Shown: piece after piece, positions 21,927 through 32,013 of the stretch
Position numbering within the stretch: the first letter of the stretch is position 1
Layout of the letters: every line of letters starts with the position of its first letter
Assembly: GCA_043228905.1 (NCBI GenBank)
Contig: JBHGNT010000002.1
Span: 4,836,001-4,900,000, forward strand
Length of the DNA: 64,000 bases
DNA from: Azolla caroliniana
Lineage: Eukaryota > Polypodiophyta
Direction: 5' to 3'
Notes under the pieces: generated by a model
What the model saw: the letters and a program-made list of their open reading frames with translations, nothing else
Told to the model about the DNA's origin: nothing
The model's database searches: none
Position numbers and translations under genes: made by a program

Positions 21927-22535
21927 TTGCTATGGCCTGGTTTCGGCTTGAACCGAATTGAACTGTTAAGCCATGGCTTAAAGGTTTATAAGTTCTAAAA
22001 TAATTAAATGGTTTGGTTTGGTTTTAGTTATTAATAAACGGTTTGGATTGGTTTTGAAACTGGGGTTTATCAGTTTAAGTGGTTTGGTTTAAAGGTTTAT
22101 AGGTTATTGGGCTAACTCTTTTTATCCTTTAAATGTTTATGTAATTTAATGGTTTAATTAATGTTTTTTATTGATTTAATTCACTTAACTTAAATATTTA
22201 TTTAATCTAATGGCTTAATTAATGCTTGTTTATTTATTTAAACATAAATGTTTATTTAATTTAGTGTATTTTTATTTATTTAATTTTTTAATAAGTTTGG
22301 TTTAAATGTGGTTAGGTTTTAACTTTTTATTAAATGGCTCAGTTTGGTTTTAACTTTTCCCTAAAAGGTTTTGACATAAATAGTTTGGTTTACCTTTTCT
22401 TAAATGGTTTGGTTTAATGGCTTGAAAGTTCATAAACGGTTTGGCTTGGTTTTTGTTTTATATAAATAGTTTGGTTTGGTTCGGTTTGGTTTGGTTTCAA
22501 GGCAAAGAAACCGAACCGAACTGGGCCCATTGCTA
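21927..22535. mobile_element. Non-autonomous hAT-type MITE
   Basis: About 600 bp bounded by inverted TTGCTATGGCCTGGTTTCGG and CCGAACTGGGCCCATTGCTA. The interior consists of GGTTTGG and TTTAATTTA motifs and has no ORF. The termini match the hAT flank at 12793. No clear 8-bp target duplication. Confidence 0.65.
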
Positions 22536-22584
22536 AGGGATCGCATTAAGAAATGATTTCATATATGAAAACAATGAAATGCAA

Positions 22585-22735
22585 GAAGAAAGATGAATAC
22601 GAGAATATGAACATGCTACTACATGAGAAAGATGAACATGAGAATATGAACATGCTACTACATGAGAAAGGTGAACATGAGAATCTAAACATGCTACATG
22701 AGAAAGATGAACACTAGAATATGAGAACATGAGGA
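22585..22735. repeat. 39-bp tandem repeat, about four copies
   Basis: The unit contains GAGAAAGATGAACATGAGAA and TATGAACATGCTACTACAT. The outer copies are degenerate. Confidence 0.85.
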
Positions 22736-24686
22736 AGAAGCTCCCTTAACTATGAACTGCTTACTATTCATTGAAGAAGCTTCAAATTTGAGTTAGGCAA
22801 ACAATTAATGGAATGAGCTCCAGCAATGCCATTTGGAGAGCTACTCATAAAAGAAACTCAAATTCTAAGTTAGGAGAAGGCTTTGTTGGAAGAAGAACGA
22901 TGAGGAAGAAGACACTTTAAAATTGGAAAAAGGCGAAGACTTTAATGTGAGGGGGAAATAGCCCCCAAAATGGTAAGATCCCCCCGCTATCCCCCCATTT
23001 TTTGTCTTTATTGCACTTGGTACTACCCCGCCCCACTTCTTAAAACGAATTTTTTTGTCGAAATTGTTTTTTTATTAATTTTTAGTACTAATAATATGAA
23101 CAAATGCCTCCTTCAAAATAAACAAGTTGTTACATTTGATTTTGTTGAAGGTTGAGATTGGGTGTGTCAATGACTAATTTTTTAAGCCAAGAAAAATATT
23201 TAAATGTCCTTCTACGAGGTCCCATTTGCATTTATCAACCCATGTCATACTTAATTTTGTTGGTCTTGTCCAAACGACTGAATCATCATCAATTCGTTTT
23301 CTTAGTTTGCCCCAATCATCTCTAAATTATTGTTTGGTCTTGTTTGTGAACTAGTAGTTTCATGAAATTTCTTACTACCTTCAAAGGATGACTAATAAAT
23401 TAAAGATGTGATGATGAAGGATAATGTGACATCCTCTGGTTCTAGGAAATCTTGATATATAGGACAAAGCAATGAAGATGGAGTCTCAAGGGCAATCTTG
23501 TTGGGAAAGAACCTTTGAGGGGATGTGAGGTTAACAAGAGTTGTGGCATTTCTAAGGACAATTCTTATCTTACGAAAGAGACATTTTTTACAAGGTTACT
23601 TCATATGTTGTCCCCAGTCATTTCATGTACAAGCTTGCTTTACAACAATTGCATTTGTCAAGACCTAGGAAATCTCCAAAAAAGAACTAAACTCCAAGAA
23701 CCAAAACCAAAATTAGTCTTTCGATTGGGAACCTATGTCTAGAAAGAACACAAACTTTGACTGCCACATTTTAGATTCCATCAACTAAAGATGACGTCTT
23801 ACATTATCAATCATTTGAAGCGTTGATAGTTCTCATGTGATGTTTCTTGATTGTGGAAGCTACTTTGGATAAGCGATGCGCCCTTTTCCAAAGCCTAATG
23901 GAACAAAGGCTAGTTTTGATCTATAGAAAGGTTAATTTCTTCTAAGGTTCAATGGTTTCAACTAATTGTTAAGCCATAGATCACTATTCTCTCTACATTT
24001 ACAAGGGTAACAAGGATATGAACCCTTTCTATCACAAGTTTTTCATGTGTTCATATATTTTGAGAGCAATTTTGAGAATCATGTATTAGTGTGAGATAAG
24101 GTGGTTTTCCACCCAATAATATGTCATGCATAGGAAAGAGCTCTCCATTATACAATAATCAATCGATCATGAAGCTAAAACCCCAAAAAAATACATGAAA
24201 CCCCTCCCTACACTATTGGATCACTATTCTCTCTACATTCAACCTAAAACCCTAAAAAATACATGAAATGCCATAGCTGCAAAAATATTTATGACTGATA
24301 TTTAAACAAGAATCAACACTACTCAATCAAGATTGAGGCATCCATACAAGCAAGGCCTTAGATGCTAATGAATTTCACTTAATTTGCATTTCAACATTGT
24401 ACACTTAAGTATAATGTCCAATAAAGTTGCCCATGGCATAAATTAGATAACATGATTTCCACTTCATCTAGGTTTTCTCACAATAGCTATATACATTATT
24501 TGTATCACTACATCCACTAGAAACCACACTTTTGAGGTTTAATGTATGGAGCATTGAGCAATGAATAAAATGAGCACTTCAACTTGACTTATTTGTGTCA
24601 CATTTATGTCAATTACTCTCAAAAACAAAAGGATTAAGTAGCACTTTATGGTAACCCGATAAAGGACTTTGAATTTCGACAATATA
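22736..24686. other. Intergenic, weak coding-like trace
   Basis: No gene called. The minus strand at about 23165-23345 reads SVVWTRPTKLSMTWVDKCKW without a stop for about 40 residues, perhaps a transposon trace. A block with ATCACTATTCTCTCTACATT recurs at 23980 and 24226. The last few hundred bases would hold the 3' UTR of the auxin receptor gene. Confidence 0.35.
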
Positions 24687-27600
24687 TCAAAGTATCATTA
24701 CAGAAGGAGGCACATCATTTCGGTGCCCCGAGACTGACCGATATACATATACACTTTCAACTAGGTCTTCGGTTCCGTTGACCTTCATCACTTCCACAGC
24801 CAATCGATCACGTTTTTGTATTGCTAAAGTCGTGCATCCCTGCATTGTTACCCGACAATTTGACATCCACAAGGACCTCATAGACTCATAGCGATTGGTA
24901 CCCACTAAAAGAGCATCATCTCCAAATGGACTATCTCTAATCTCGAGCTTAAATAGGTTTATACATCCTCTTAGCACATATTGCAGACCTATGTCACTTC
25001 CGCCAGCAAACGCGATAGATAACCTTTGTAGAGTCTTCCCAAAATTTCCGATATACTCAAAGACTCGATCGGTGAGTAGACCTGATAAGGCAAGCCGACG
25101 AAGACATTTGCAATTCCTCACAATGGCTCCAAACCCTTCGTCAAGTGGTTCATTCGTTGTTGGGTCGGGCATCGATGCATCCAACGTGGCAAGGCGAAAG
25201 CTCTCAAGAAGAGGACAATTTTCCGCCATGGTCATGATTGCATTGTTAGTCATCCTCCCACAAAAGTAGAGGATTGAGATAAGATTCGGGCAACCCTCAG
25301 AAATTGAGATTAGACCCTCTTCCGAGACACCTTCTTGTCCCCGTGGATATACTCGAAGATGCTTTAAATCTTGGCATGATGATGCAATGGCCTTTAACCC
25401 TCTGTCCTCAACTGTATCCATAATCTACAAGGGAAAAAAAAAATACAATATTTTAGCACACTGTTTAGGGAGAATTATGCATTCATTATAGACAATATCC
25501 ACCTAGCGTTAGCAATATGATATTCAAAGTATTACTAAAACAAGACACTGTGTTTAAAAGTACAATGTGAAAAGCATACCCATTACAAAATATTTTCAAA
25601 TTCACTATCTACAAACTGTTACCCAAGTGTTGACAACGATGAAACGGAACACCAATTAGAACCCGCATTAATATTTTTAGGATGATGGCGGTTATTGGTA
25701 TTATATCAATGCATTCACAATGTTCACTATTCAAAGACAAAATGTACCAAAATTGAGGCTGGATCGGCATTGTTGACAGTGAATCCATCCATCCATGAAG
25801 GATAGCACTAATCCTTTAAATACCATAATCCTAAGTTCTACCTAGGCCAGAACTATCAGGACTAACTTTAGCTGTAATTTGACTTTAATGCATAATTATG
25901 CGTACGTACTCTCAACAATGGGTGTTGGTTGTAACTCACATAAAAACATGACATGATCCTCAAATGCAAATTCTTCATGGTGGAATTACTGTTTCAAATG
26001 TACACCAAATTCATCATTTGCAAATAGAGCATTTCTTCTGAATTCTCTCACAAAATAATTTGAGCGAAGTAGCAGTGCGTCATAATCAATGCAATGCACC
26101 CACAACTTTCCCTCGAACTTTCAGAGGTTGTTATTACACTTGGGCAATTTGTATATATGCATATAACATATTCAGACCTTCAAATTGTATCATAAACTAT
26201 AAGTAAGCCAATCCATACTCAAAAGCAACTAAAACATTGAAATATACATGCAAAGGCAATAAATATATCACAAAAAACACGGGCTAATATAGTAATGTAC
26301 CATATGCAAGGAACCCAAAATCTTCCCTCAAACGTCCAAATTGGCACAACTTCGCCATTCATGAAAAGGCAAGACTATCCTATTTTTATAGAAATTATTT
26401 TGTTGAAGAGTGCAGCAGTTAACATACCCACAAGCGTTGAAGTTTGCAACAATGGCCCACAATCTCACCCAGGTCCCTGTCATCAACCGGTGTATAGCTC
26501 AAATTCAAAGAGGTCAAATTCTTGCAAACCGGGTACACACAACAAAGCGAACCAGGTCTCACTTCCCAGAACCCCGATAAGGAAGTGAGATTTGTGCAAT
26601 TGGTTATACAACTTTGTAGCCTTAAGAGACCTTCTGGTGTGATATCTTGAGAGAAGGATCCTGTTCCAAGGTCGATTAGATTTGGTGTTCTCTGAAGCAA
26701 CATTTGCATGTCAGTGAGTGTCACCGAGCTATTTAATTTGAGCGACTTCAGATTAGAGCACCGTCCAATGAGCGCAGCCAAAGATTCAGTGTTGACTTCA
26801 CCTTGTATGTTTTCAAGATTGAGTGACACTAGGGATGTGCATGTTGTCGGAAAATCGAGAATCCACGATCCATTTAGATTCTCAACCTTGTTCTCTATCA
26901 AATCAAGAGATTCCAAAACCCTGATCAGGACAAATGGAGAAGAAGCAAGTTATATTTTCTACAAAACGAGGCAGAAATAAGCCACAAATTCACAAGTATT
27001 CTTGGAGATTGTCCCACTGTAGTTCTCACATTGCGGATTTTTCCCACATGGGATTAGAATTTAGGATAAGACATCCTGGTGTTTCCTATGACTTTAGGCT
27101 TGAGGGAAGCAGGGTTTAGATTTCGCCCATCTCGCACGGAAGTTTCTCTGTCATCTCTTGCATTCTTCAATTAGAACATAAAATAACATTAAAAAAAACC
27201 TTACTTGCATTCCTTAACATGGGATTTAAGGATCTTAGAGGTCCAATTGCTAATCCTAGACTGGGGAACATGAGTCTCCCACATATACAAAATGTCTACC
27301 CAAAAAATCTAATGCCTAAAACTCAAAATCACATAAAAGCATATACTAAAGCCCCAGACAAGCACAATTGGAAGCCACGATAGGTAAGGGAGACATCCAC
27401 GAGGTAATTCTTCGAATTTAGAAATCCCTAAACCCTTTATTAATACCATATAGAAACAAGAGGCTCTTTCCCACCCACATAGAGAAAATGTTTAATTCCT
27501 TGTGTCATGAAAGAATGCAAGAGTTAATAGCACGGAAGATTACTTGCAATGCCGAGCAATGAAGGAGAGACCCACCGAGCCAAACCCATCGCAAGTGATG

Positions 27601-28037
27601 AGTGTTAAGCTTTTGAAGTGTGGAAAACTCGTGGCGATCCTTTGCAGACTAGCATCACATACTGTCATTCTCTTAAGCTTAAGTTCTTCTAACAAATGGT
27701 AAGACTCGCAAAACGCGTCGATCCAGGGGTGAGCTCGAGCTCCCCAATTCATTGGTAACAGGTCAAAATCGGCAAACCGAGGTTTTCCCTTTATCGTAAC
27801 AGAGAATAGGTTAGGGAACCGACTAATGAGCCTCGATGGGGTGATCGAGTAGCAATTCCCAATGAAGACCCGACGCCGGCTTTGTGCTTCAGCTTTATAC
27901 CAAGATTTGCAGACTAAAGAGATATTGTTTCTGTCCTGGTCCGAGGTCAATAGATTGAATACTTGGTCAAGCAAATCATCTGGCAAGATGTTGGAGTCAA
28001 TTTGAGCTTGAAGCTCACCTTCTTCTCTTCCTCTCAT
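24687..28037 (-). CDS. TIR1/AFB-like: TIR1/AFB-family auxin receptor F-box protein
   Basis: Predicted CDS in three exons: 28037-27544, 26920-26428 and 25424-24687 (574 aa; TIR1 has 594). Splice ends are GTAATC/ATCAG and GTATGT/TTGTAG, and phases agree. Residues about 15-55 are an F-box (LPDDLLDQVFNLL, SLVCKSWYKAEAQSRRRVFI); the rest is leucine-rich repeats. Family motifs are KGKPRFADFDLLPMNWG, LGTGSF, SGLLTDRVFEYIG, IAFAGGSD, LEIRDSPFGDDAL and MRSLWMS. These proteins are the substrate-binding subunit of SCF ubiquitin ligases in the nucleus; auxin glues Aux/IAA repressors to them for degradation. Arg replaces the His of TIR1's KGKPHF auxin-pocket loop, as in AFB4/5. Other parts (VFEYIG, MRSLWMS) look more TIR1-like, so the clade is unsettled; a basal AFB or XFB relative is possible. 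No disabling change seen. Confidence 0.93.
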
Positions 28038-29040
28038 TACAATGTCTACTCAAATGCAGAAAAACAGAAATATGTGTTATATGATGAGGAAATCCGAAAT
28101 ACCCCCCCTTGTTCTAATGGTATCCGAAAACAAATGTAAGAAAGTTAAGGTTATTGGGGTGTATTAGTTTTAGGGTTTAACTCATCTGCGAGGCAGAAAT
28201 GAATATGAGGGCTATTCTCAATAGGGGGCTGCTCTTATGCCTTTTGAGGGTTTGGAAAAAAAGCACGAGAAGGATTTGAGATCAAAAAGGCAAAGATGGT
28301 TATTTAATGGGCCACTGAAGCTTTTAGGGTTTGTGAAAGCAACAGAGAAGGGAGAGCCAAAAGGCAAAATAAGGGCTATTTAATGGGCCTCTGATCCTAT
28401 CCTTTCAGATTTGAAAAAAAAAGGCTACAGAAAGCCGAGACCCCCAAAAAAGCAAAATATAGATTTTTACCTGACTGATGCATTTAGGATTTGGCCAAAA
28501 CTACAGAAAAATGAGACCCCCCCCCCCCAAAAAAAATGCAAATCAGGCGATCAAAAAGATCTCTGATGGATTGATGATATGATGGTTCGGAAAAGTGAAT
28601 CAAATCGCCATAGCTAGCCAAAAGCAAAGCTCGATGGCTGCTGTTTAATGGGAGATTTGTCTCAGTGTATATATGAGAAAGGCCCGGAGGAGTGAGTGAG
28701 ACCCAGAAAGCAAAATCCTTCACCTAAAAGCTTTTAGGGTTTGAGAGGAAACCACATCAGAGTGATGATTCAACAGCAGAGACCCCCCAAAGCCCAATCA
28801 ATCAGACTGACTGCATTAATTAGAGCGTGATAAAACAGAACGCAGAAAACTGAGCAAGCAAAAATACATATAAAGGCTAATGATTGCATTCTTTTTGTAG
28901 GGTTTGGAAAACAAAACAAAAAAGCAAGAAAAGGAAAAGTGAGATCATTCTTTTTAGGGTTTGAAAAAAAAAAAGAAAAAAGCAAGAGAAAGGAAAAGTG
29001 AGATCCCAAAAAAGCAGATATGGAGAGTACTTTTAGGTTA
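28038..29040 (-). promoter_or_regulatory. Upstream region of the AFB gene: degenerate 80-bp repeats
   Basis: At least seven degenerate copies of a block beginning TTTAGGGTTTG(G)AAAAAA, followed by AGAAAGG and GTGAGAYCCC and often a CAAAAAAGCA tail. Copies start near 28238, 28320, 28405, 28488, 28730, 28895 and 28950. TTTAGGGTTT (reverse AAACCCTAAA) is the plant telo-box, common near transcription starts. No single TATA box can be assigned. Confidence 0.6.
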
Positions 29041-30250
29041 TGGAGGCTTGCTTTTTTAGGCTACGGAAAAGTGTCTGTTTTTTATTACTTGCGACGTAAG
29101 GTTATGCTTTACCTTGGCAAAAAAACAGAGATGGATTATCGCTGAGAGGTAAACATATGAAATGGGTTAGTCTAATGTTCTTCTTCACGCACACAGACGA
29201 GGTAAAATCTCAGAATCTTTTCTCTGTAACTTTCTACAGTCGAACCCTAAACCCTAAACCATGGCATAACCTCATACGAAGCTACGTAATTAGTACTCGT
29301 TTGGAAAATATCCAAAGGCTGTATCTTACTTACTTGGAGCGTACTTAGGGTTTTGATGTGCGAAAAAGCTGGAAACGAAGAATTAGGGTTTTGTGAGGTA
29401 ACTTTAGGGTTCTGAAATGCACGCAAATCTAGAAGAAAGAAGTAAGATTCTAGAGATGGGGGTTCTCATTTTAGGGCTTTTGATTGATATCACGAAGAGG
29501 GATTGGCGATTTTGTGAGGTAATTAGGATTTTCAAGGAAAGTAAACAGAGATTATTAGGGTTTTGTAGGGTTTTGATCTGAACTTCTTTGCAGGGTTCAT
29601 GAAATCTGCACTAGAGAGATTAGTGTTTTGTGAGCTTCCTTTTAAGGTTTCTGAAAATTAAAAAGACGGGTCAGGGTTTTCCAAAGTTCTTTCGAGGAGT
29701 TCTCATAAGTTGAAAAAGGAAACTAGGGTTTGGTGGTGGGTGTGGGCGAAATTGTTCTTTTAGGCATATAAAAAACGAGGATTAGGGTTTCGGAGCTGCT
29801 GCTGTCAACAGAAAACCTAACCCTAACCCTAACACTAGGACCCAGAAACAGTATTCATCCAAGACATTTGCACCAAGACGAAAGCCACACGCTAACAATA
29901 ACCCTAACCCTAACCCTAACCCTAACCCTAATACTAGCACCTAGAAACAGTATTCATCCATAACCCCTGGCTGGACCTATAATCCAACACAAGCAAATCT
30001 AACACAAACACCATATCACAGAATTGTGGTGGCCCATCCCAGACACAAGCATTTCGACCGATTTCGACCGACCCCGACCGTAACACCTCCAACCCTAACC
30101 CTAGACAACAGATGCGATCTAACCCTAAACCCTAAAACGACACTCGTACCATTAACCCTAACCTCGCATTATCCTCGAGAACACCGAGCCAACAGGCACA
30201 ACAAAATGAATTGAATTGAAAAGTTTCAAAGGAACGGCCCATGGAAGCGC
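29041..30250. repeat. Telo-box-rich region with interstitial CCCTAA repeats
   Basis: Between 29240 and 29800 the motif TTAGGGTTTTG recurs many times. At 29815-29835 there are about three CCCTAA units and at 29902-29931 five perfect ones. A 102-bp-offset duplication joins them: CAGAAACAGTATTCATCCA-type sequence follows each array. More AACCCTAA runs occur at 30090-30160. Minus-strand transcription of the AFB gene would start downstream of this block. Confidence 0.75.
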
Positions 30251-30313
30251 TTGATTGTTTTATGTCTGTACCCTTCGCCGGTACCTAACATTTTGTAGCT
30301 TATTCTCTCTATG

Positions 30314-30586
30314 TTATTTTAGCCCTAAGATATACATATACCTACCTAGTCTCTTTATATCCGGGGTATCTAAGAGTTTGGAGAGGGTCAAAGAGGATCC
30401 TGGTATGTCTTGGTATTTCGCCCTTATCTCGGCAGCGTAAGCTGGACACTTGCATGTAAAGTGATGCTCATCCTCTATCTCCATGTGACATAATCTACAT
30501 ATCCTTTCCTCTCTACAAACTCCATTAATACGGTCATTCTCAATCTCAAGTTGGTGAGATGATATCCTAAGTTGTCCCATGGACAC
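30314..30586 (-). pseudogene. LINE ORF2 C-terminal zinc knuckle remnant
   Basis: The 90-residue open stretch contains ERICRLCHMEIEDEHHFTCK, a C-x2-C...H-x-x-C pattern of the cysteine-rich end of plant LINE polyproteins, then CPAYAAEIRAKYQDI. The rest of the element is not visible. Confidence 0.55.
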
Positions 30587-30716
30587 CCTTAGTGCATTTG
30601 ATAAGAATGTATCTAGATGTTTCGGTCATATAATAAAACCTAAGTTGGTGAGATGATATCCCAAGTTGTCCAATGGCAACCCTTAGTGCATTTTATAATA
30701 ATGTATCTAGATATTT
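30545..30716. repeat. 94-bp offset tandem duplication
   Basis: AAGTTGGTGAGATGATATCC begins both copies (about 30550 and 30643) and ATGTATCTAGAT ends both. It covers the start of the LINE remnant. Confidence 0.8.
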
Positions 30717-30741
30717 AGAGAAGTGCATGAAGTGTTCCTTA

Positions 30742-31253
30742 TGTTGAGAATCGATCTGGCCACAACCAGTTTTGTCGTATGACAATGTGGGTGCAAAGAA
30801 CGTGAAAGATAGTATACAGAAAATAGAAAGTACAGAGACAAGTATTTTTAACATGGAGTCCACAAACTCCAAAGAAAATCACTGTCAAGGGGGGAGTACA
30901 ACAAGAGGATTCAAGGCAACGGCCTTGAACTCTTCTTCGTCGACTGACGGCTACAGAGTTACACACACTCGCACACTCTCTCTCTTATCTAATTACATAG
31001 GCAACTACCTTCTTCAACTATACAAATGATTGCCCTAGGAGTATTTATACCAATACAACTTTCTGCGCTATTTACAGAAATAGCCCACAAGGGGCACATT
31101 AAGACTATTTACAAATGTAGTCTCCCGAATCGGCTATTAAATTGATTATTCAATTTGACAATTGACAATTATTCGATTTTCGGCCTCGGCTAAATTTCCC
31201 ATCAACTCCATCCGATTCGATTGTTGCTCTTCCCATCGGACATGTTCCCAACA
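30742..31253 (-). repeat. Solo LTR with perfect 5-bp target duplication
   Basis: 512 bp starting TGTTGAGAATC and ending GTTCCCAACA, flanked on both sides by CCTTA (30737-30741 and 31254-31258). On the minus strand GGTATAAATACTCC (about 31050) is a TATA box. It has no internal region, so it is the product of LTR-LTR recombination. It shares the CTATTTACAGAAATAGCC block with the Copia C LTR. Confidence 0.9.
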
Positions 31254-31569
31254 CCTTATAGTACAACATTTTAGATGGGGCTCTCGTGGGGTATTCCATT
31301 TATATCTAGTGTAAATTTGCCATATTTCTTGGTGTATTACTTTATTACAGTTCTCATGAGAGATTAAATTTTTATCAGTCCCATGGTTGTACTTATGGGG
31401 AGGTCAATTATTAATGTCCATGCCATTTGCAAGTAACCAACTCACTACAATGTTATACCAAGAGCTAGTATCTCCGGATGCATATAGGGATCGGGATGCC
31501 CCACAAGCTCGACGAGATATCCTATCAAAGACCAAACCAAAAGAAAAAAAAAATTTAGAAAATCATAAA

Positions 31570-32013
31570 CCTAAACCTAACATGAGATTGAGAACTGTAA
31601 ACGTGAGTGTTTGCGGAAGCGTAAAACAGAGAACAACAGAGAGAGAGAGACAGACAGACAGAGACAGAGACAGAGAGACAGAGGGAGCAGAACGTAATTT
31701 CAAAATTATATCAAGACTCTGTGTACACACTGTGCTAAGTAGCACTATTTATACAAGTCCTCTTGGGACTGACAGAAGTACCATGTACTTCAATGCTCAC
31801 ACGAGCATCTGACACTTACTATGAGACTATAGATACCTAGTAGTCTATCCTATTCTAGGCTTCCAATTGGACTGCCGGTTACGGATTGCACCCGGCCTCC
31901 ACTGCTTGCCGGTTCGATTGCTCACCGTCATACCGATCCGTTTCGCCCGATCCGTCTCGCTTACCGGCTCCGGCTTATTCAGCCGATCCGGCTCCGGTTG
32001 AGCTTGCCGCTCA
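31570..32013 (-). repeat. 3' LTR of Copia B
   Basis: The right edge is certain (TG after the purine tract); the left edge is estimated from the length of the Copia A LTR. TATAAATAG at 31746-31754 (minus) is the likely TATA box. A GACAGA/GAGA tract lies at 31635-31690. Confidence 0.7.

Noticed and set aside
24895-25269. Plus-strand ORF inside the auxin receptor
   Set aside because: Antisense to the leucine-rich repeats of exon 3.
24687-28037. The auxin receptor as three separate genes or a pseudogene
   Set aside because: Splice sites and phases join the pieces into one uninterrupted 574-residue family member.
29815-29935. A true chromosome end
   Set aside because: Only a few CCCTAA units, flanked by gene and transposon DNA on both sides.
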